Shown here: piece by piece, positions 8,232-16,723 of the stretch
Layout: the number at the start of each line of letters is the position of its first letter
How positions within the stretch are numbered: the stretch's first letter is position 1
NCBI RefSeq assembly: GCF_900095825.1
Contig: NZ_LT608315.1
Coordinates: 324,318-388,317 of the forward strand
Length of the DNA stretch: 64,000 bases
From: Acidaminococcus massiliensis
GTDB taxonomy: Bacteria > Bacillota > Negativicutes > Acidaminococcales > Acidaminococcaceae
Direction of reading: 5' to 3'
Position numbers and translations under genes: made by a program
The notes under the pieces: model-generated
Database searches by the model: none
What the model was told of the DNA's origin: nothing
What the model saw: only the letters and a program-made list of their open reading frames with translations

Positions 8232-8783
8232 TCATTCCGCCTTGAACAGCGGCAGATCGGCCAATACGGTGATGTCCTTCCGGCCGATGGAATCGCCTTC
8301 TGCCAGGATGGCCATTTTTCCGTTCACCGTGCCTCCGGCTTCCGCCACCAGTTCTTCCAAGGCTTTCATAGAGCCTCCGGTGCTGATCACATCGTCCACC
8401 AAGGTCACCTTATGGCCCCGGACCCGTTGGATATCTTCATCCTGGAGGCAGAGCATCTGTTTGCCCTGGGTGGTGATGGATTCATCTTCCACAATCAGAG
8501 GATGTTCCATATAAGCCTTGACGGATTTCCGTGCCACGATGTACCGTTCCATCCCCAGGATCCGGGCCATGGCATGGACCAGGGGGATCCCCTTGGTTTC
8601 CGCCGCCATCAGGATATCCGTCCCCTCCGGCACCCTTTTGGCCAGCTCTGCAGCCGTTTTTTCCACGATTTCCGTATCCCCCAGGATCACGAATCCAGCA
8701 ATGGCCAAGGTATCTGAAATATTGATCACCGGCAGAGACCGTCTGACCCCTGCCACTTCCAGTTCATAAAACCGTTTTGCCAC
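8232..8783 (-). CDS. Purine/pyrimidine phosphoribosyltransferase family protein
   Basis: 183 aa from a GTG at 8783, preceded by GGGGAGGG at good spacing. The PRPP-binding motif VTLVDDVISTGGS (about residues 123-135) marks a type I phosphoribosyltransferase; the middle segment AAETKGIPLVHAMAR resembles the adenine phosphoribosyltransferase group. It would make a nucleotide from PRPP and a free base, or act as a regulator related to PurR. The base specificity cannot be told. It is isolated, and its upstream gap carries several DnaA boxes (8817-8924). A longer version starting at 8816 is possible but lacks a good ribosome binding site. Confidence 0.8.
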   Translation of the reverse strand: MAKRFYELEVAGVRRSLPVINISDTLAIAGFVILGDTEIVEKTAAELAKRVPEGTDILMAAETKGIPLVHAMARILGMERYIVARKSVKAYMEHPLIVEDESITTQGKQMLCLQDEDIQRVRGHKVTLVDDVISTGGSMKALEELVAEAGGTVNGKMAILAEGDSIGRKDITVLADLPLFKAE

Positions 8784-8816
8784 TTGGCACCCTCCCCATT
8801 CTCTTTGGTTTTCCAT

Positions 8817-8924
8817 TTATCCACAGGCAGGACCCCCGTATTTTCCCGGTTTTCCCCTGTCTGGCAGGAATTATCCACAATATCCACAGTACAGATGTTC
8901 ATAAGTGGATAACTCTGTGCATAA
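8817..8924. promoter_or_regulatory. Cluster of five DnaA-box-like sites
   Basis: Perfect TTATCCACA at 8817-8825 and 8871-8879; ATATCCACA at 8880-8888 (one mismatch); reverse-strand TTATCCACT at 8904-8912; reverse-strand TTATGCACA at 8916-8924. Five sites in 108 bases fill the gap between the phosphoribosyltransferase and the small protein gene. No dnaA, dnaN or AT-rich unwinding element is nearby, so this is more likely a DnaA-binding regulatory or titration site than an origin. Confidence 0.65.
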
Positions 8925-8925
8925 C

Positions 8926-9234
8926 TTACAGATCATTGGTCATGCGGGGCGGCATGCTCCATTCCACCAGGACACCGGTGTTGACCCACAGCCGGGTCAG
9001 AGCCTGCTGACAGTCCTGCCAGCTTTTCCCAGGATCCACTGTCACTTCTCCGAAATGGTACGTGCACTGATCCGTAGGGACCTGCAGCTGCCGGGGCCCA
9101 GTGAGGAACTCCCGCACTTTCCGGGCCGCCTCTTCGGCATCCGGGATGAATACTGTCATTTCATGGGTTTCTTCGTTGTAGTCCAGATACCCGTAATGTC
9201 CTTGATAATTCAGGGTTACGCTTTGTATTGCCAT
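8926..9234 (-). CDS. Conserved-looking small protein of unknown function
   Basis: 102 aa, soluble, acidic, no signal peptide or membrane segment. The sequence has an alternating pattern (VTLNYQGHYGYLDY, MTVFIPDAEEAARKVREFL) suggestive of a small alpha/beta fold. I do not recognise the family. It is probably real because codon use matches the neighbours and the frame is undisturbed. GGTAGGAG lies only two bases before the ATG, so an alternative start or a weaker upstream GAGAGG may be used. Its stop is immediately followed by the DnaA-box cluster. The gap to ppk is 58 bases, with no clear terminator. Confidence 0.6.
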   Translation of the reverse strand: MAIQSVTLNYQGHYGYLDYNEETHEMTVFIPDAEEAARKVREFLTGPRQLQVPTDQCTYHFGEVTVDPGKSWQDCQQALTRLWVNTGVLVEWSMPPRMTNDL

Positions 9235-9292
9235 TGCTCCTACCGCACCTCTCTTTATGATATGCCATTATATCACAAAATAGGGGGTGCCG

Positions 9293-11401
9293 TCATTCTT
9301 TGCGGACCATGGGTTTCAGCCGCTGTTCCAGGGGCATGCTTTTCTTGGGTGCATGGGCTTTGGCCTGGCTCATGAGGGCCGCCTGGACACTGATCCGTTT
9401 CCGGCCGTGGGGATAAGCACGGCGCCAGGTACCGTTGGCCAGCATCACATGGGCCCCCACATTGTCCTTCAGGCACAGATCCAAGAATTCCTTCACCCGT
9501 TCGATGTGGGCCTTCCGTTCCACCGGGAACAGCAGTTCCACCCGGTCGTTCAGGTTCCGGGGCATCATATCTGCACTGGACAGGTAGAGCTCTTCATTCC
9601 CGTTGTTGGCAAAATAATACACCCGGCTGTGCTCCAAGAACCGGCCGATGATGGACCGGACCGTGATATTCTCACTGACCCCTTTGATCCCCGGCCGCAG
9701 GCCGCAGATCCCCCGGACGATCAAGTCGATCTTCACCCCTGCCTGGGAGGCTTCGTAGAACTTCCGGATCACCGGCTGGTCGATCAAGGAATTCATCTTG
9801 GCAGCGATATATCCGGTACCCCCTGCCTTCACATGGGCGATTTCCCGGTCCACCAGCTCATAGATCTTTTCCCGGAGCCCGATGGGGGCCATCACCAGTT
9901 TGTTGAACACGGGAGGTTCCGAATAGCCGCTGAGCACGTTGAAGAAGGCAGAAGCATCCTGTCCGTACTGGTCATTGGCGGTCAGGAGCCCCAGATCCGT
10001 ATAGAGCTTGGCGGTCTTATCGTTGTAATTCCCGGTGCCCAAGTGTACATACCGTTTGATCCCATCCGCTTCCTTCCGGACGATAAGGATGATCTTGGAG
10101 TGGGTCTTCAGGCCCATGAGACCGTAGATCACGTGGCAGCCGGCTTTTTCCAACCGCCGGGCCCAGACGATATTGTTCTCTTCGTCAAACCGGGCCTTCA
10201 GTTCTACCAGGGCTGTGACCTGCTTGCCGTTTTCCGCCGCCCGGGCCAGAGCCGCCACCAAGGGAGAATTCCCGCTGACCCGGTACAAGGTCTGTTTGAT
10301 GGCCAGCACCTGGGGATCTTCCGCTGCTTCCGCCACCAGTTTCACAATGGGGTCGAAGCTTTCGTAGGGGTGGTGGAGAAGGATGTCATGTTCCCGGATC
10401 TTCCCGAACAGGACCTCATAATCCGGCAGTTCTTCCGGCTGCTGGCCGGTGTAAGGCGTGAACTTCCATTGTTCCATGCCGGGCTGGTCGATGAACTTAT
10501 TCAGGAAGGTCAGATCCAAAGGTCCCTGGATCTCATATACATCCCGGGGTTCCAGGTCCAGGTTCTCCACCAGGAAATCCTTCAGATATTTGTCGTCCGT
10601 GGCATTGATTTCCAGGCGGACCGCCGCGCCCCGCTTCCGTTTCCGCAGGGACCGTTCGATTTCCTTCATCAGGTCCTGGGTGGCATCTTCCTCCACTTCC
10701 AGGTCGCTGTCCCGAGTAATCCGGAAGGGAACCATATCCACGATGGTAAGCCCTTTGAACAGATCCTGGCAGTGTTCCATGATCAGGTCTTCCAGGAACA
10801 CATAGGCCCGTGCTCCATCCTTTCCCACCAGGGAAATGAACCGGGGCAGCACTGAGGGGACCTGGACGAAAGCGATTTTCTGTTCCCCTTTCTTATCCCG
10901 GAGTTCCACAGCGATGTTCAGAGATTTATTGGCCAGGAAGGGGAAAGGTCGAGCCGCATCCACCGCCATGGGAGTCAGTACCGGGAAGACCATTTCCTGA
11001 TAGTAGTTTTCCAGTTCCCGCCGCTGATCCGGGGTGACATCCTTCACCCGGGAGAAGGAGATGGCGTATTTTTCCAGCTCGTTGACCAGGGCAAAGAAAT
11101 ACCGGTATTTCAGTTTCATCTGGTTGTGGGCAGAAAGGGAAATATCCCGGAGCTGATCTCCCACGCTCAATCCTGCCGCATCCACCCGTTCCACTCCGGC
11201 GGCTTCCTGTTCGATGAGCCCTGCCACCCGGACCATGAAAAACTCATCCAGGTTGGAAGCGGAAATGGCCACGAACCGCAGCCGTTCCAACAGGGGCAGG
11301 TTCCGCACCCCCGCTTCCCGCAGCACCCGCAGGTTGAACTTCAGCCAGCTCAATTCCCGGTTTACGTAATACTCAGGTTTATTCAGATCGATTTTCATCA
11401 T
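9293..11401 (-). CDS. ppk: Polyphosphate kinase 1
   Basis: 702 aa, full length. It makes polyphosphate from the gamma phosphate of ATP through a phosphohistidine. N-terminal PPK_N (YYVNRELSWLKFN), the middle domain, and two phospholipase-D-like C-terminal halves are all present; the HxK motif THSKIILIV in the first half is the region of the phospho-accepting His, and YLSSADMMPRNL belongs to the second. The start overlaps the stop of the upstream Ppx/GppA-like gene by four bases (ATGA), so synthesis and that protein are translationally coupled. With the divergent ppx and the Pho regulon 8 kb away, the region is a phosphate-storage island. Confidence 0.96.
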   Translation of the reverse strand: MMKIDLNKPEYYVNRELSWLKFNLRVLREAGVRNLPLLERLRFVAISASNLDEFFMVRVAGLIEQEAAGVERVDAAGLSVGDQLRDISLSAHNQMKLKYRYFFALVNELEKYAISFSRVKDVTPDQRRELENYYQEMVFPVLTPMAVDAARPFPFLANKSLNIAVELRDKKGEQKIAFVQVPSVLPRFISLVGKDGARAYVFLEDLIMEHCQDLFKGLTIVDMVPFRITRDSDLEVEEDATQDLMKEIERSLRKRKRGAAVRLEINATDDKYLKDFLVENLDLEPRDVYEIQGPLDLTFLNKFIDQPGMEQWKFTPYTGQQPEELPDYEVLFGKIREHDILLHHPYESFDPIVKLVAEAAEDPQVLAIKQTLYRVSGNSPLVAALARAAENGKQVTALVELKARFDEENNIVWARRLEKAGCHVIYGLMGLKTHSKIILIVRKEADGIKRYVHLGTGNYNDKTAKLYTDLGLLTANDQYGQDASAFFNVLSGYSEPPVFNKLVMAPIGLREKIYELVDREIAHVKAGGTGYIAAKMNSLIDQPVIRKFYEASQAGVKIDLIVRGICGLRPGIKGVSENITVRSIIGRFLEHSRVYYFANNGNEELYLSSADMMPRNLNDRVELLFPVERKAHIERVKEFLDLCLKDNVGAHVMLANGTWRRAYPHGRKRISVQAALMSQAKAHAPKKSMPLEQRLKPMVRKE

Positions 11402-12957
11402 TTCTCCTCTGCTTTCTCCAGTACTGGCTGCAGGCCGAATACTTCTTCAAAGAAACTGCCCCGCTTGCCGAAAGTCCATTCTTCCAGGGAAAGGTTTTCC
11501 CGGCTCTTTGCCAGGACCCGCAGCTCGTTGCCCCGGATCACCACTTTGCAGCCGCGGATCTTCTGCCGCCCGCTGATATCCAAGGAATCCGCCAGCCGAA
11601 GGATGGCCGCCAGCTTGGCCACCCGCGGAGGGATGCTGCTCCCGAAATCTTTGGGTTCATTCCCATTCAGTTCCGGCCGATCCAGGGTGTACAGATAGGA
11701 AATCTGAGCAATGGTATGGCACTGTTCCACACTGAAGCCCAAAAGATCTGCACTGTCGATCAGGTAATAATTGTACCTGTCGTAAGTCCGCATGGAAGCG
11801 TACTTCCCGATGTTGTGCAGATAGGCCGCCGCCCGCAGCAGGATCTTATCTTCTTGGTCCAATCCCTGAGAAGGTGCCAGGGCATCAAAGAGGGTGCAGC
11901 ACATTTTTTCCACCCAAGCCGCATGGGGCGCATCATAGTGGAAACGGGTCCCGATGCTCCGGACCAGGCTCATCTGGATGTCCAACATCTCTTCTAAGAA
12001 CTTCCGATCCAGCTGCCGGGCGATGTAGAGGATCTTCATCCCATCCACGAACCGATCCACTGGCATAAGGATCTTCTGGGCCCGGGACATCTCCATGAGC
12101 AGCTGGCAGAGAGTGATGGCCGGCAGGGCCACTTCCGTCTCTTCCGGGCTCAGGCCGAACAGCTTCTCCAGCTGGCTTTCTTTCAGCCGGTGGACTTTTC
12201 CATAGAAATCAGTCACTTCCTCCGCTGTAAAGGAGATGTTTTCCTTCCGGGTCCGTTTCTTTCCGAAAAGATCCAGGAGTACCTGGCTTTCCGTCCCTGT
12301 GAGCACCAGCATGCTGATGGTCTCATCCTCCAGTTCTTCCGCCACCACCCCGATCCGGTCCTGGAGGTATTCCTTCAGGGCTTGTTCGAAATGGATGCTG
12401 GACCGTTCGTTCCGGGTGAACTGTTCCTTCAGCCGGACCAGCCCTACATGGAGATTCTGCTGGAATTTCACTTCCCGGTTCTTCACATAAGTAAGTCCCA
12501 ATCCCCCGGACGAGATATCCGCCAGAAGGACCCCTTCCCGGGGCATGGGCAGTTCCGGCCGGATTTCCATTGTCCGCAACAGGGAAGCCATCTTGGTGTA
12601 GATTTCCCGGGACATATTGACCACTTCGATCTGGAAGCCGGTCTTCACCAGCACCTGATCCAGGAAATACTGCTGGTTTTCCGCTTCCCGGACGGCAGTG
12701 GTAGCCTGGAGGATATAGGATTTCACTCCGTATTCCCGCATCACCTGGCGATACCCTTTGAGGATCTCCACGATCTGCAGCATGGTCCCGAAAGAGATCT
12801 TCCGGGTCTGGAAAGTCTCTTCTCCCAACCGGACCTTGCTGCGCAGTTCCGTAATGATCCGGATGTCATCCAGACCGGTATATTCCATGAGCTGCATGGT
12901 GATGTTTTCTGAACCCAGATGGATCACCGCTGCAGAACGCAATTTTTTCTTTGTCAT
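11398..12957 (-). CDS. Ppx/GppA-like protein with altered catalytic motifs and C-terminal HD-like domain
   Basis: 519 aa. The overall plan is Ppx/GppA: an ASKHA phosphatase half (about 1-300) and a helical HD-like half (about 310-500; AAAYLHNIGKYASM in place of the HD motif). Key motifs are degenerate: the N-terminal phosphate loop reads VIHLGSENITMQL instead of the usual IDVGSNS form, and the second nucleotide loop reads ADISSGGLG instead of DLGGGS. The acidic residues that ligate metal and position water are therefore partly lost. I infer a regulatory or specialised role in the ppk operon, not a standard exopolyphosphatase. The canonical enzyme is encoded by the divergent gene at 13114. Confidence 0.8.
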   Translation of the reverse strand: MTKKKLRSAAVIHLGSENITMQLMEYTGLDDIRIITELRSKVRLGEETFQTRKISFGTMLQIVEILKGYRQVMREYGVKSYILQATTAVREAENQQYFLDQVLVKTGFQIEVVNMSREIYTKMASLLRTMEIRPELPMPREGVLLADISSGGLGLTYVKNREVKFQQNLHVGLVRLKEQFTRNERSSIHFEQALKEYLQDRIGVVAEELEDETISMLVLTGTESQVLLDLFGKKRTRKENISFTAEEVTDFYGKVHRLKESQLEKLFGLSPEETEVALPAITLCQLLMEMSRAQKILMPVDRFVDGMKILYIARQLDRKFLEEMLDIQMSLVRSIGTRFHYDAPHAAWVEKMCCTLFDALAPSQGLDQEDKILLRAAAYLHNIGKYASMRTYDRYNYYLIDSADLLGFSVEQCHTIAQISYLYTLDRPELNGNEPKDFGSSIPPRVAKLAAILRLADSLDISGRQKIRGCKVVIRGNELRVLAKSRENLSLEEWTFGKRGSFFEEVFGLQPVLEKAEEK

Positions 12958-13013
12958 AAGTACCTCCTTGCCTTGGGTATAACCCGGTTTGTCCTACCCC
13001 CTGCGGTCCAATC

Positions 13014-13095
13014 GTGTTATACTATTTTTAGTTTAACACTTCTATTATAAGAAAAAAACAGTGTAAACGGGGTATAGATTTTTTGTATTACACTG
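13014..13095. promoter_or_regulatory. Paired inverted repeats in the divergent ppk/ppx control region
   Basis: Two dyads lie in the 156-bp divergent gap: GTGTTA (13014-13019) with TAACAC (13034-13039), and CAGTGTAA (13059-13066) with TTACACTG (13088-13095). All four half-sites share GTGTWA. The second dyad has perfect 8-bp arms. They probably bind a dimeric regulator controlling both transcripts. I could not assign -35/-10 boxes with confidence; a TATACT at 13018 and a TTATAA near 13045 are candidates. Confidence 0.5.
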
Positions 13096-13113
13096 CCTGG
13101 ATCGGGGGATCAT

Positions 13114-14643
13114 ATGAAACGCATTGCTATCATCGACGTGGGGTCTAACTCTGCCCGTCTTGTCATCATGGAAATCCATGCTTCCAACGCCTGCAATCTG
13201 GTCTATAACCAAAAGGACCCGCTGCGTCTGGCCCTCAAGACCGACAAAAAAGGCTACCTGACGGAAGAAGCCTTTGCCGCTACCACCAACTGCCTGAAGA
13301 ATTTCGCTTCCATGTGCCGGATCTTCCAGGTGGACGAGACCATCGCCGTGGCCACCGCCGCCATCCGGAACGCCCCCAACGGGGCCAAATTGGCCAAAGC
13401 CGCCTCCCAGGCTTCCGGCATCAACTTGGAAATCATCTCCGGGAAAACCGAGGCCTACCTCAGCTATCTGGGGGTCATCAACACCATCGATGTGAAAGAT
13501 GCGGTGATCTTCGACTTGGGAGGTGCTTCCACGGAAGTGATCCTGGTGAAAGACCGGAAATTGGTGGACAGCGTCAGCCTGCCCATCGGCTGCGTGAACC
13601 TGACCAAAAATTTCAAGCTGAACAATGCCGTGGACCCAGTAGCCCTCAACAAGATGCGCCGGGCCATCAACGACCAGATGCAGAAAGCCCCCTGGATCGC
13701 CGGCTGCGGCCTGCCCCTGGTGGGAGTAGGCGGGACGGCTCGTTCCGTAGGGAAAATCGAACAGAAACGGGCCAAATATTTTACCTCCAAGCTCCACAAC
13801 TACCAGTTCGGACTCCAGGACTTCAAAGAATGGTACAAGACCCTGCCGGGCACTACTCTGGCCACCCGGCGCCGGATCCCCGGCCTTTCCAACGATCGAG
13901 CGGACGTGATCATCGCCGGTTCCTCCATCATCAAAGCCCTGGCGGATCGGAGCAAGGCACGGAAAATGATCATTTCTGGCTGCGGGCTCCGGGAAGGACT
14001 GTTCTCTCAGTACCTCCACGAACATACGGACCGGCCCCTGATCACCCCCAACATCCTGGAAACAGCCCGGGAAAACATGATCCACCTTTATTCTCCTGAC
14101 GAAGAACACTGCCGGCTGGTGGCCCGGTACGCCATCCAGCTGTTCCGGGGCTGGCAGTCCCTCCACAAACTGGATCCGGTCCGCTGGGAACCCCTCCTGG
14201 AAACAGCCGCCCTGCTCCATGACATCGGCATTACCATCAACTATTACAACCACACCCGGCACAGCGGCTATCTGATCGAAAACGGGAAACTCTTCGGCCT
14301 GAACCACCTGGATGTAGTATACACCGCCATCCTGGCCGCCTGGCACCATGGGGTGAATCGGGGCTACCTGCGGAACCGGGCCTACCGGAAACTGATCCCA
14401 GAAATCGACCTGAAACGGCTGAGCAACGCCGCCCTGCTCCTGGCCCTGGCAGAATGTCTGGATTACACCCAAACCGGAGCCATCGAGACCATCGAACCTG
14501 CCATCCTGAACGGCGGTGCCGTCCTGACCCTCACCGCCGCCCGGACTCCGGCGGTGGAACTCCAGCAGCTCCAGTCCATGACCAAGTGGTTCCGGAAGAA
14601 CCTGGGCTGCAGTTTGACCGTAGTGGTGAAGGAAGAAAAATAA
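13114..14643 (+). CDS. ppx: Exopolyphosphatase / guanosine pentaphosphate phosphatase (Ppx/GppA family)
   Basis: 509 aa. Canonical motifs are intact: IAIIDVGSNSARL at the N-terminus, VATAAIRNAPNG, catalytic region IISGKTEAYLSYLG and the nucleotide loop DLGGASTEV (about residues 131-139). The C-terminal half is an HD-type domain with LLHDIGITINYYNHTRHS (about 367-385). It hydrolyses terminal phosphate from polyphosphate and possibly pppGpp. Start ATG 13114 follows GGGGG. It faces away from the ppk operon across a shared control region with inverted repeats. A bidirectional terminator follows directly. Confidence 0.93.
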   Translation: MKRIAIIDVGSNSARLVIMEIHASNACNLVYNQKDPLRLALKTDKKGYLTEEAFAATTNCLKNFASMCRIFQVDETIAVATAAIRNAPNGAKLAKAASQASGINLEIISGKTEAYLSYLGVINTIDVKDAVIFDLGGASTEVILVKDRKLVDSVSLPIGCVNLTKNFKLNNAVDPVALNKMRRAINDQMQKAPWIAGCGLPLVGVGGTARSVGKIEQKRAKYFTSKLHNYQFGLQDFKEWYKTLPGTTLATRRRIPGLSNDRADVIIAGSSIIKALADRSKARKMIISGCGLREGLFSQYLHEHTDRPLITPNILETARENMIHLYSPDEEHCRLVARYAIQLFRGWQSLHKLDPVRWEPLLETAALLHDIGITINYYNHTRHSGYLIENGKLFGLNHLDVVYTAILAAWHHGVNRGYLRNRAYRKLIPEIDLKRLSNAALLLALAECLDYTQTGAIETIEPAILNGGAVLTLTAARTPAVELQQLQSMTKWFRKNLGCSLTVVVKEEK

Positions 14644-14652
14644 AAAAAAGAG

Positions 14653-14691
14653 GGGCTGTGAAGAAATGGATTCCTCATTTCTTCACAGCCC
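14653..14691. terminator. Bidirectional terminator between ppx and niaR
   Basis: Perfect 16-bp stem GGGCTGTGAAGAAATG with its complement, 7-base loop, T-rich tract on the plus side (14692-14697) and A run on the left (14642-14650), so it works for the convergent ppx and niaR genes. Confidence 0.9.
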
Positions 14692-14697
14692 ATTTTT

Positions 14698-15219
14698 CTA
14701 CGCCAGGATTCCCAGCTCCTGCAGCCCTTCCTGGACTGCATTCATCTCTTCATCCACCCGGGTTTCCACTTTCAGGGTGTGGGCTCCATGGGTCAGCGTA
14801 ACAATCAGAGGGGCATCGCTGGCCCGGAGTTTGTCCACGTACTGCCGGACATCCCGGCGGCTGTAGATGTTCATATCGATATGGATGATGCCATAAACCT
14901 CATGAGACAGGGTCAGGCCCCGGATGATCCCGCCGTTGTCCACCACCGCATTGAGCTCGGCTTCCAGTTCATCTTCGTCCATGGTCCTGCTGCAGCAGTG
15001 GAGGCTCCGGTTGCAGCCCCGCTCTTCCGCCGGTCCCTGGAGCTGGTAGCCCCGTGCCGTGGAAAGGATCGGTTTGCCGCTGCTGCGCAGGATCGCTACA
15101 TCTCCTACGATGATCTGCCGAGTCACATCCAGTGCTTTGGAAAGTTCGATCCCCGTAATGGGCCTGTCCGCATTTTCCAAGATCTCATACAGTTTTTCCC
15201 GTCTCATTTGATTGTTCAT
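14698..15219 (-). CDS. niaR: NiaR-type transcriptional repressor of NAD metabolism (HTH_11 + 3H domain)
   Basis: 173 aa from the ATG at 15219, after AAAGGGA. An N-terminal winged helix (LYEILENADRPITGIELSKAL; about 8-60) is followed by a 3H domain, whose conserved histidines are seen in SLHCC, LSHEVYGIIHIDM and LTHGAHTLKV. The family represses NAD synthesis and niacin uptake genes with nicotinic acid as co-repressor. None of its usual targets (nadABC, niaP) are in the window, so it may act in trans. A TATAAT box lies upstream near 15338 on the minus strand. Confidence 0.88.
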   Translation of the reverse strand: MNNQMRREKLYEILENADRPITGIELSKALDVTRQIIVGDVAILRSSGKPILSTARGYQLQGPAEERGCNRSLHCCSRTMDEDELEAELNAVVDNGGIIRGLTLSHEVYGIIHIDMNIYSRRDVRQYVDKLRASDAPLIVTLTHGAHTLKVETRVDEEMNAVQEGLQELGILA

Positions 15220-15615
15220 GGTCGTCCCTTTCTCTATTTTCCCTGCCAAAAATCCCTGGCTGTCCTGGAACAAGCTGATGGACTGGATCAGCGCTTCTTT
15301 TCAATAATGACTATTTCTTAAATTACTACTCTCTATTATAGAAAAACATTTGTCATTTTTCCAGACTTATTAATACAAATTACGAAATATTTTACAAATT
15401 ATTATATATTTATGTAAATATCTGTGTCCGACTTTGGACTTTTCAGTTGTTCATATCATTTCTCATCCTGCATGGCAGGAGAGTCTGTACCTGAAATGAC
15501 AAAAAAGCCCCCTTTCCTGCCAGCCTTCTGTTTTCAAGAATAGCATACCAGCAAAAGGGACTTTTCCAAAATATATTTTTATTAAGAGCAGTATTTAAAA
15601 ACTAAATATACGAAA
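15220..15615. other. AT-rich intergenic region with two unexplained hairpins
   Basis: No gene seen. It holds the niaR promoter side (minus-strand TATAAT near 15338), a compound hairpin at 15456-15499 (outer TCATTTC/GAAATGA, inner TCCTGC/GCAGGA), and a long terminator-like stem at 15503-15566 serving the LysR gene. Roughly 15360-15430 is very AT-rich without recognisable motifs. Confidence 0.5.
15500..15566 (-). terminator. Probable terminator of the LysR gene at 15616
   Basis: On the minus strand AAAAGTCCCTTT (15566-15555) pairs with AAAGGGGGCTTTT (15515-15503), followed by T residues. The loop is long (about 39 bases), so efficiency is uncertain. Confidence 0.5.
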
Positions 15616-16548
15616 TTACAGCCGGCCGGACATGATTTCCGCTCCCCGTTTCTGCAGGAGCTCCACCATGCCTTCCATGTATTGGGGCACACGTTCCCGG
15701 GCATGATAGGCCGCCATCACCCGGCGCCGGTGCCCTGGGATATCCAACTGGTAAAGATTCACCGCTTTGGAATACCGGAAAGTCCGGGTATAGGCTTCCC
15801 GCACCATACAGATCCCCACCCCTTCCGCCACCAGCTGGAGAATCAGCTCGATGCTGCGGATGACGATCAGCTGACGGGGGCGGATTCCCTGTTCCTGAAA
15901 GATCCTGTCCTGGAGTGCCCGGGTACTCTGGTCCGGGGTGGTAGCCAGGAATACCTGTCCACTGAGAGCTTCCGGCTGGAGGACGCCATAGGGCTGCCCC
16001 TGGGAAAACACAGCCCGGCTGTTCAAAGGGTGGCCCTGGGGCACCGCTACCAGGAATTCCTCCTGGAACAGCTCCCGGGCCTCCATGGTCCGGTCTAGAT
16101 TCTCTTCGTTGACCACCACCAGATCCAGTTCATGTTTCTGGAGCAGCTCTTTGAGAACAGTCATATTCCCTTGGCGCAGGACCAGTTCCCCCTTAGGCCA
16201 TCTTTCATGGAAATCTTTCAGGACACGGGGCAGGAACCAGGCGCCCCGGAGCATAGAGATCCCCATCCGGAGCCGCCCGGCCTCATCGCTGAGCAGCATG
16301 CTCATCTCACTGTCGAACCGGCTGGAAATGGCCAGGATCCCCCGGGCATAATGGACATACCGTTCTCCCGCTTTGGTCAGTATGAAGCGCTTGCCCTGCC
16401 GGCAGAACAAAGGCATGCCCAGGTGCTTTTCCAAATTGCTGATGTAGATGCTCAGGGCCGGCTGGGAAATATACAGCCGGTCGGCCGCCCGGGTCAGGTT
16501 GCCGCATTCAGCCAACGTACAGACATACCGCTGTTCTTTTAGATCCAT
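15616..16548 (-). CDS. LysR-family transcriptional regulator
   Basis: 310 aa. N-terminal winged helix with CGNLTRAADRLYISQPALS (about residues 14-32), then a LysR substrate-binding domain. GGGAGGACG precedes the ATG. It is a stand-alone gene with its own promoter and a downstream hairpin; no divergent target is next to it, so the effector and regulon are unknown. The substrate domain resembles the CynR/CbbR class broadly, without a decisive motif. Confidence 0.88.
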   Translation of the reverse strand: MDLKEQRYVCTLAECGNLTRAADRLYISQPALSIYISNLEKHLGMPLFCRQGKRFILTKAGERYVHYARGILAISSRFDSEMSMLLSDEAGRLRMGISMLRGAWFLPRVLKDFHERWPKGELVLRQGNMTVLKELLQKHELDLVVVNEENLDRTMEARELFQEEFLVAVPQGHPLNSRAVFSQGQPYGVLQPEALSGQVFLATTPDQSTRALQDRIFQEQGIRPRQLIVIRSIELILQLVAEGVGICMVREAYTRTFRYSKAVNLYQLDIPGHRRRVMAAYHARERVPQYMEGMVELLQKRGAEIMSGRL

Positions 16549-16630
16549 CGTCCTCCCTCATCCGTTCCACGGCTTTCCTTTTATTCCGTTCATAGACATT
16601 ATTGCTTTTCTTTATAATGCTGCAAGTCAT

Positions 16631-16659
16631 ATTATACAGTAAAACGGAAAATATAGCAA
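16631..16659 (-). promoter_or_regulatory. Sigma-70 promoter of the LysR gene
   Basis: Minus strand TTGCTA (16659-16654), 17-base spacer, TATAAT (16636-16631). The transcript would start near 16624, leaving a 5' leader of about 75 bases. Confidence 0.7.
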
Positions 16660-16723
16660 AAAATATTAAAAAGTTAACACTTATATATAGCCATGTATAG
16701 AATGAGTGAGACAATGTTCTTTT

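Noticed and set aside
8817-8924. Chromosomal origin of replication
   Set aside because: DnaA boxes are present but there is no dnaA, dnaN, rpmH or AT-rich unwinding region nearby, so it is listed only as a DnaA-box cluster.
15456-15566. Glycine riboswitch, suggested by AGGAGAGTCTG
   Set aside because: The matching CCGAAGG core and the second conserved arm are missing, and the downstream gene on either strand is not a glycine gene.
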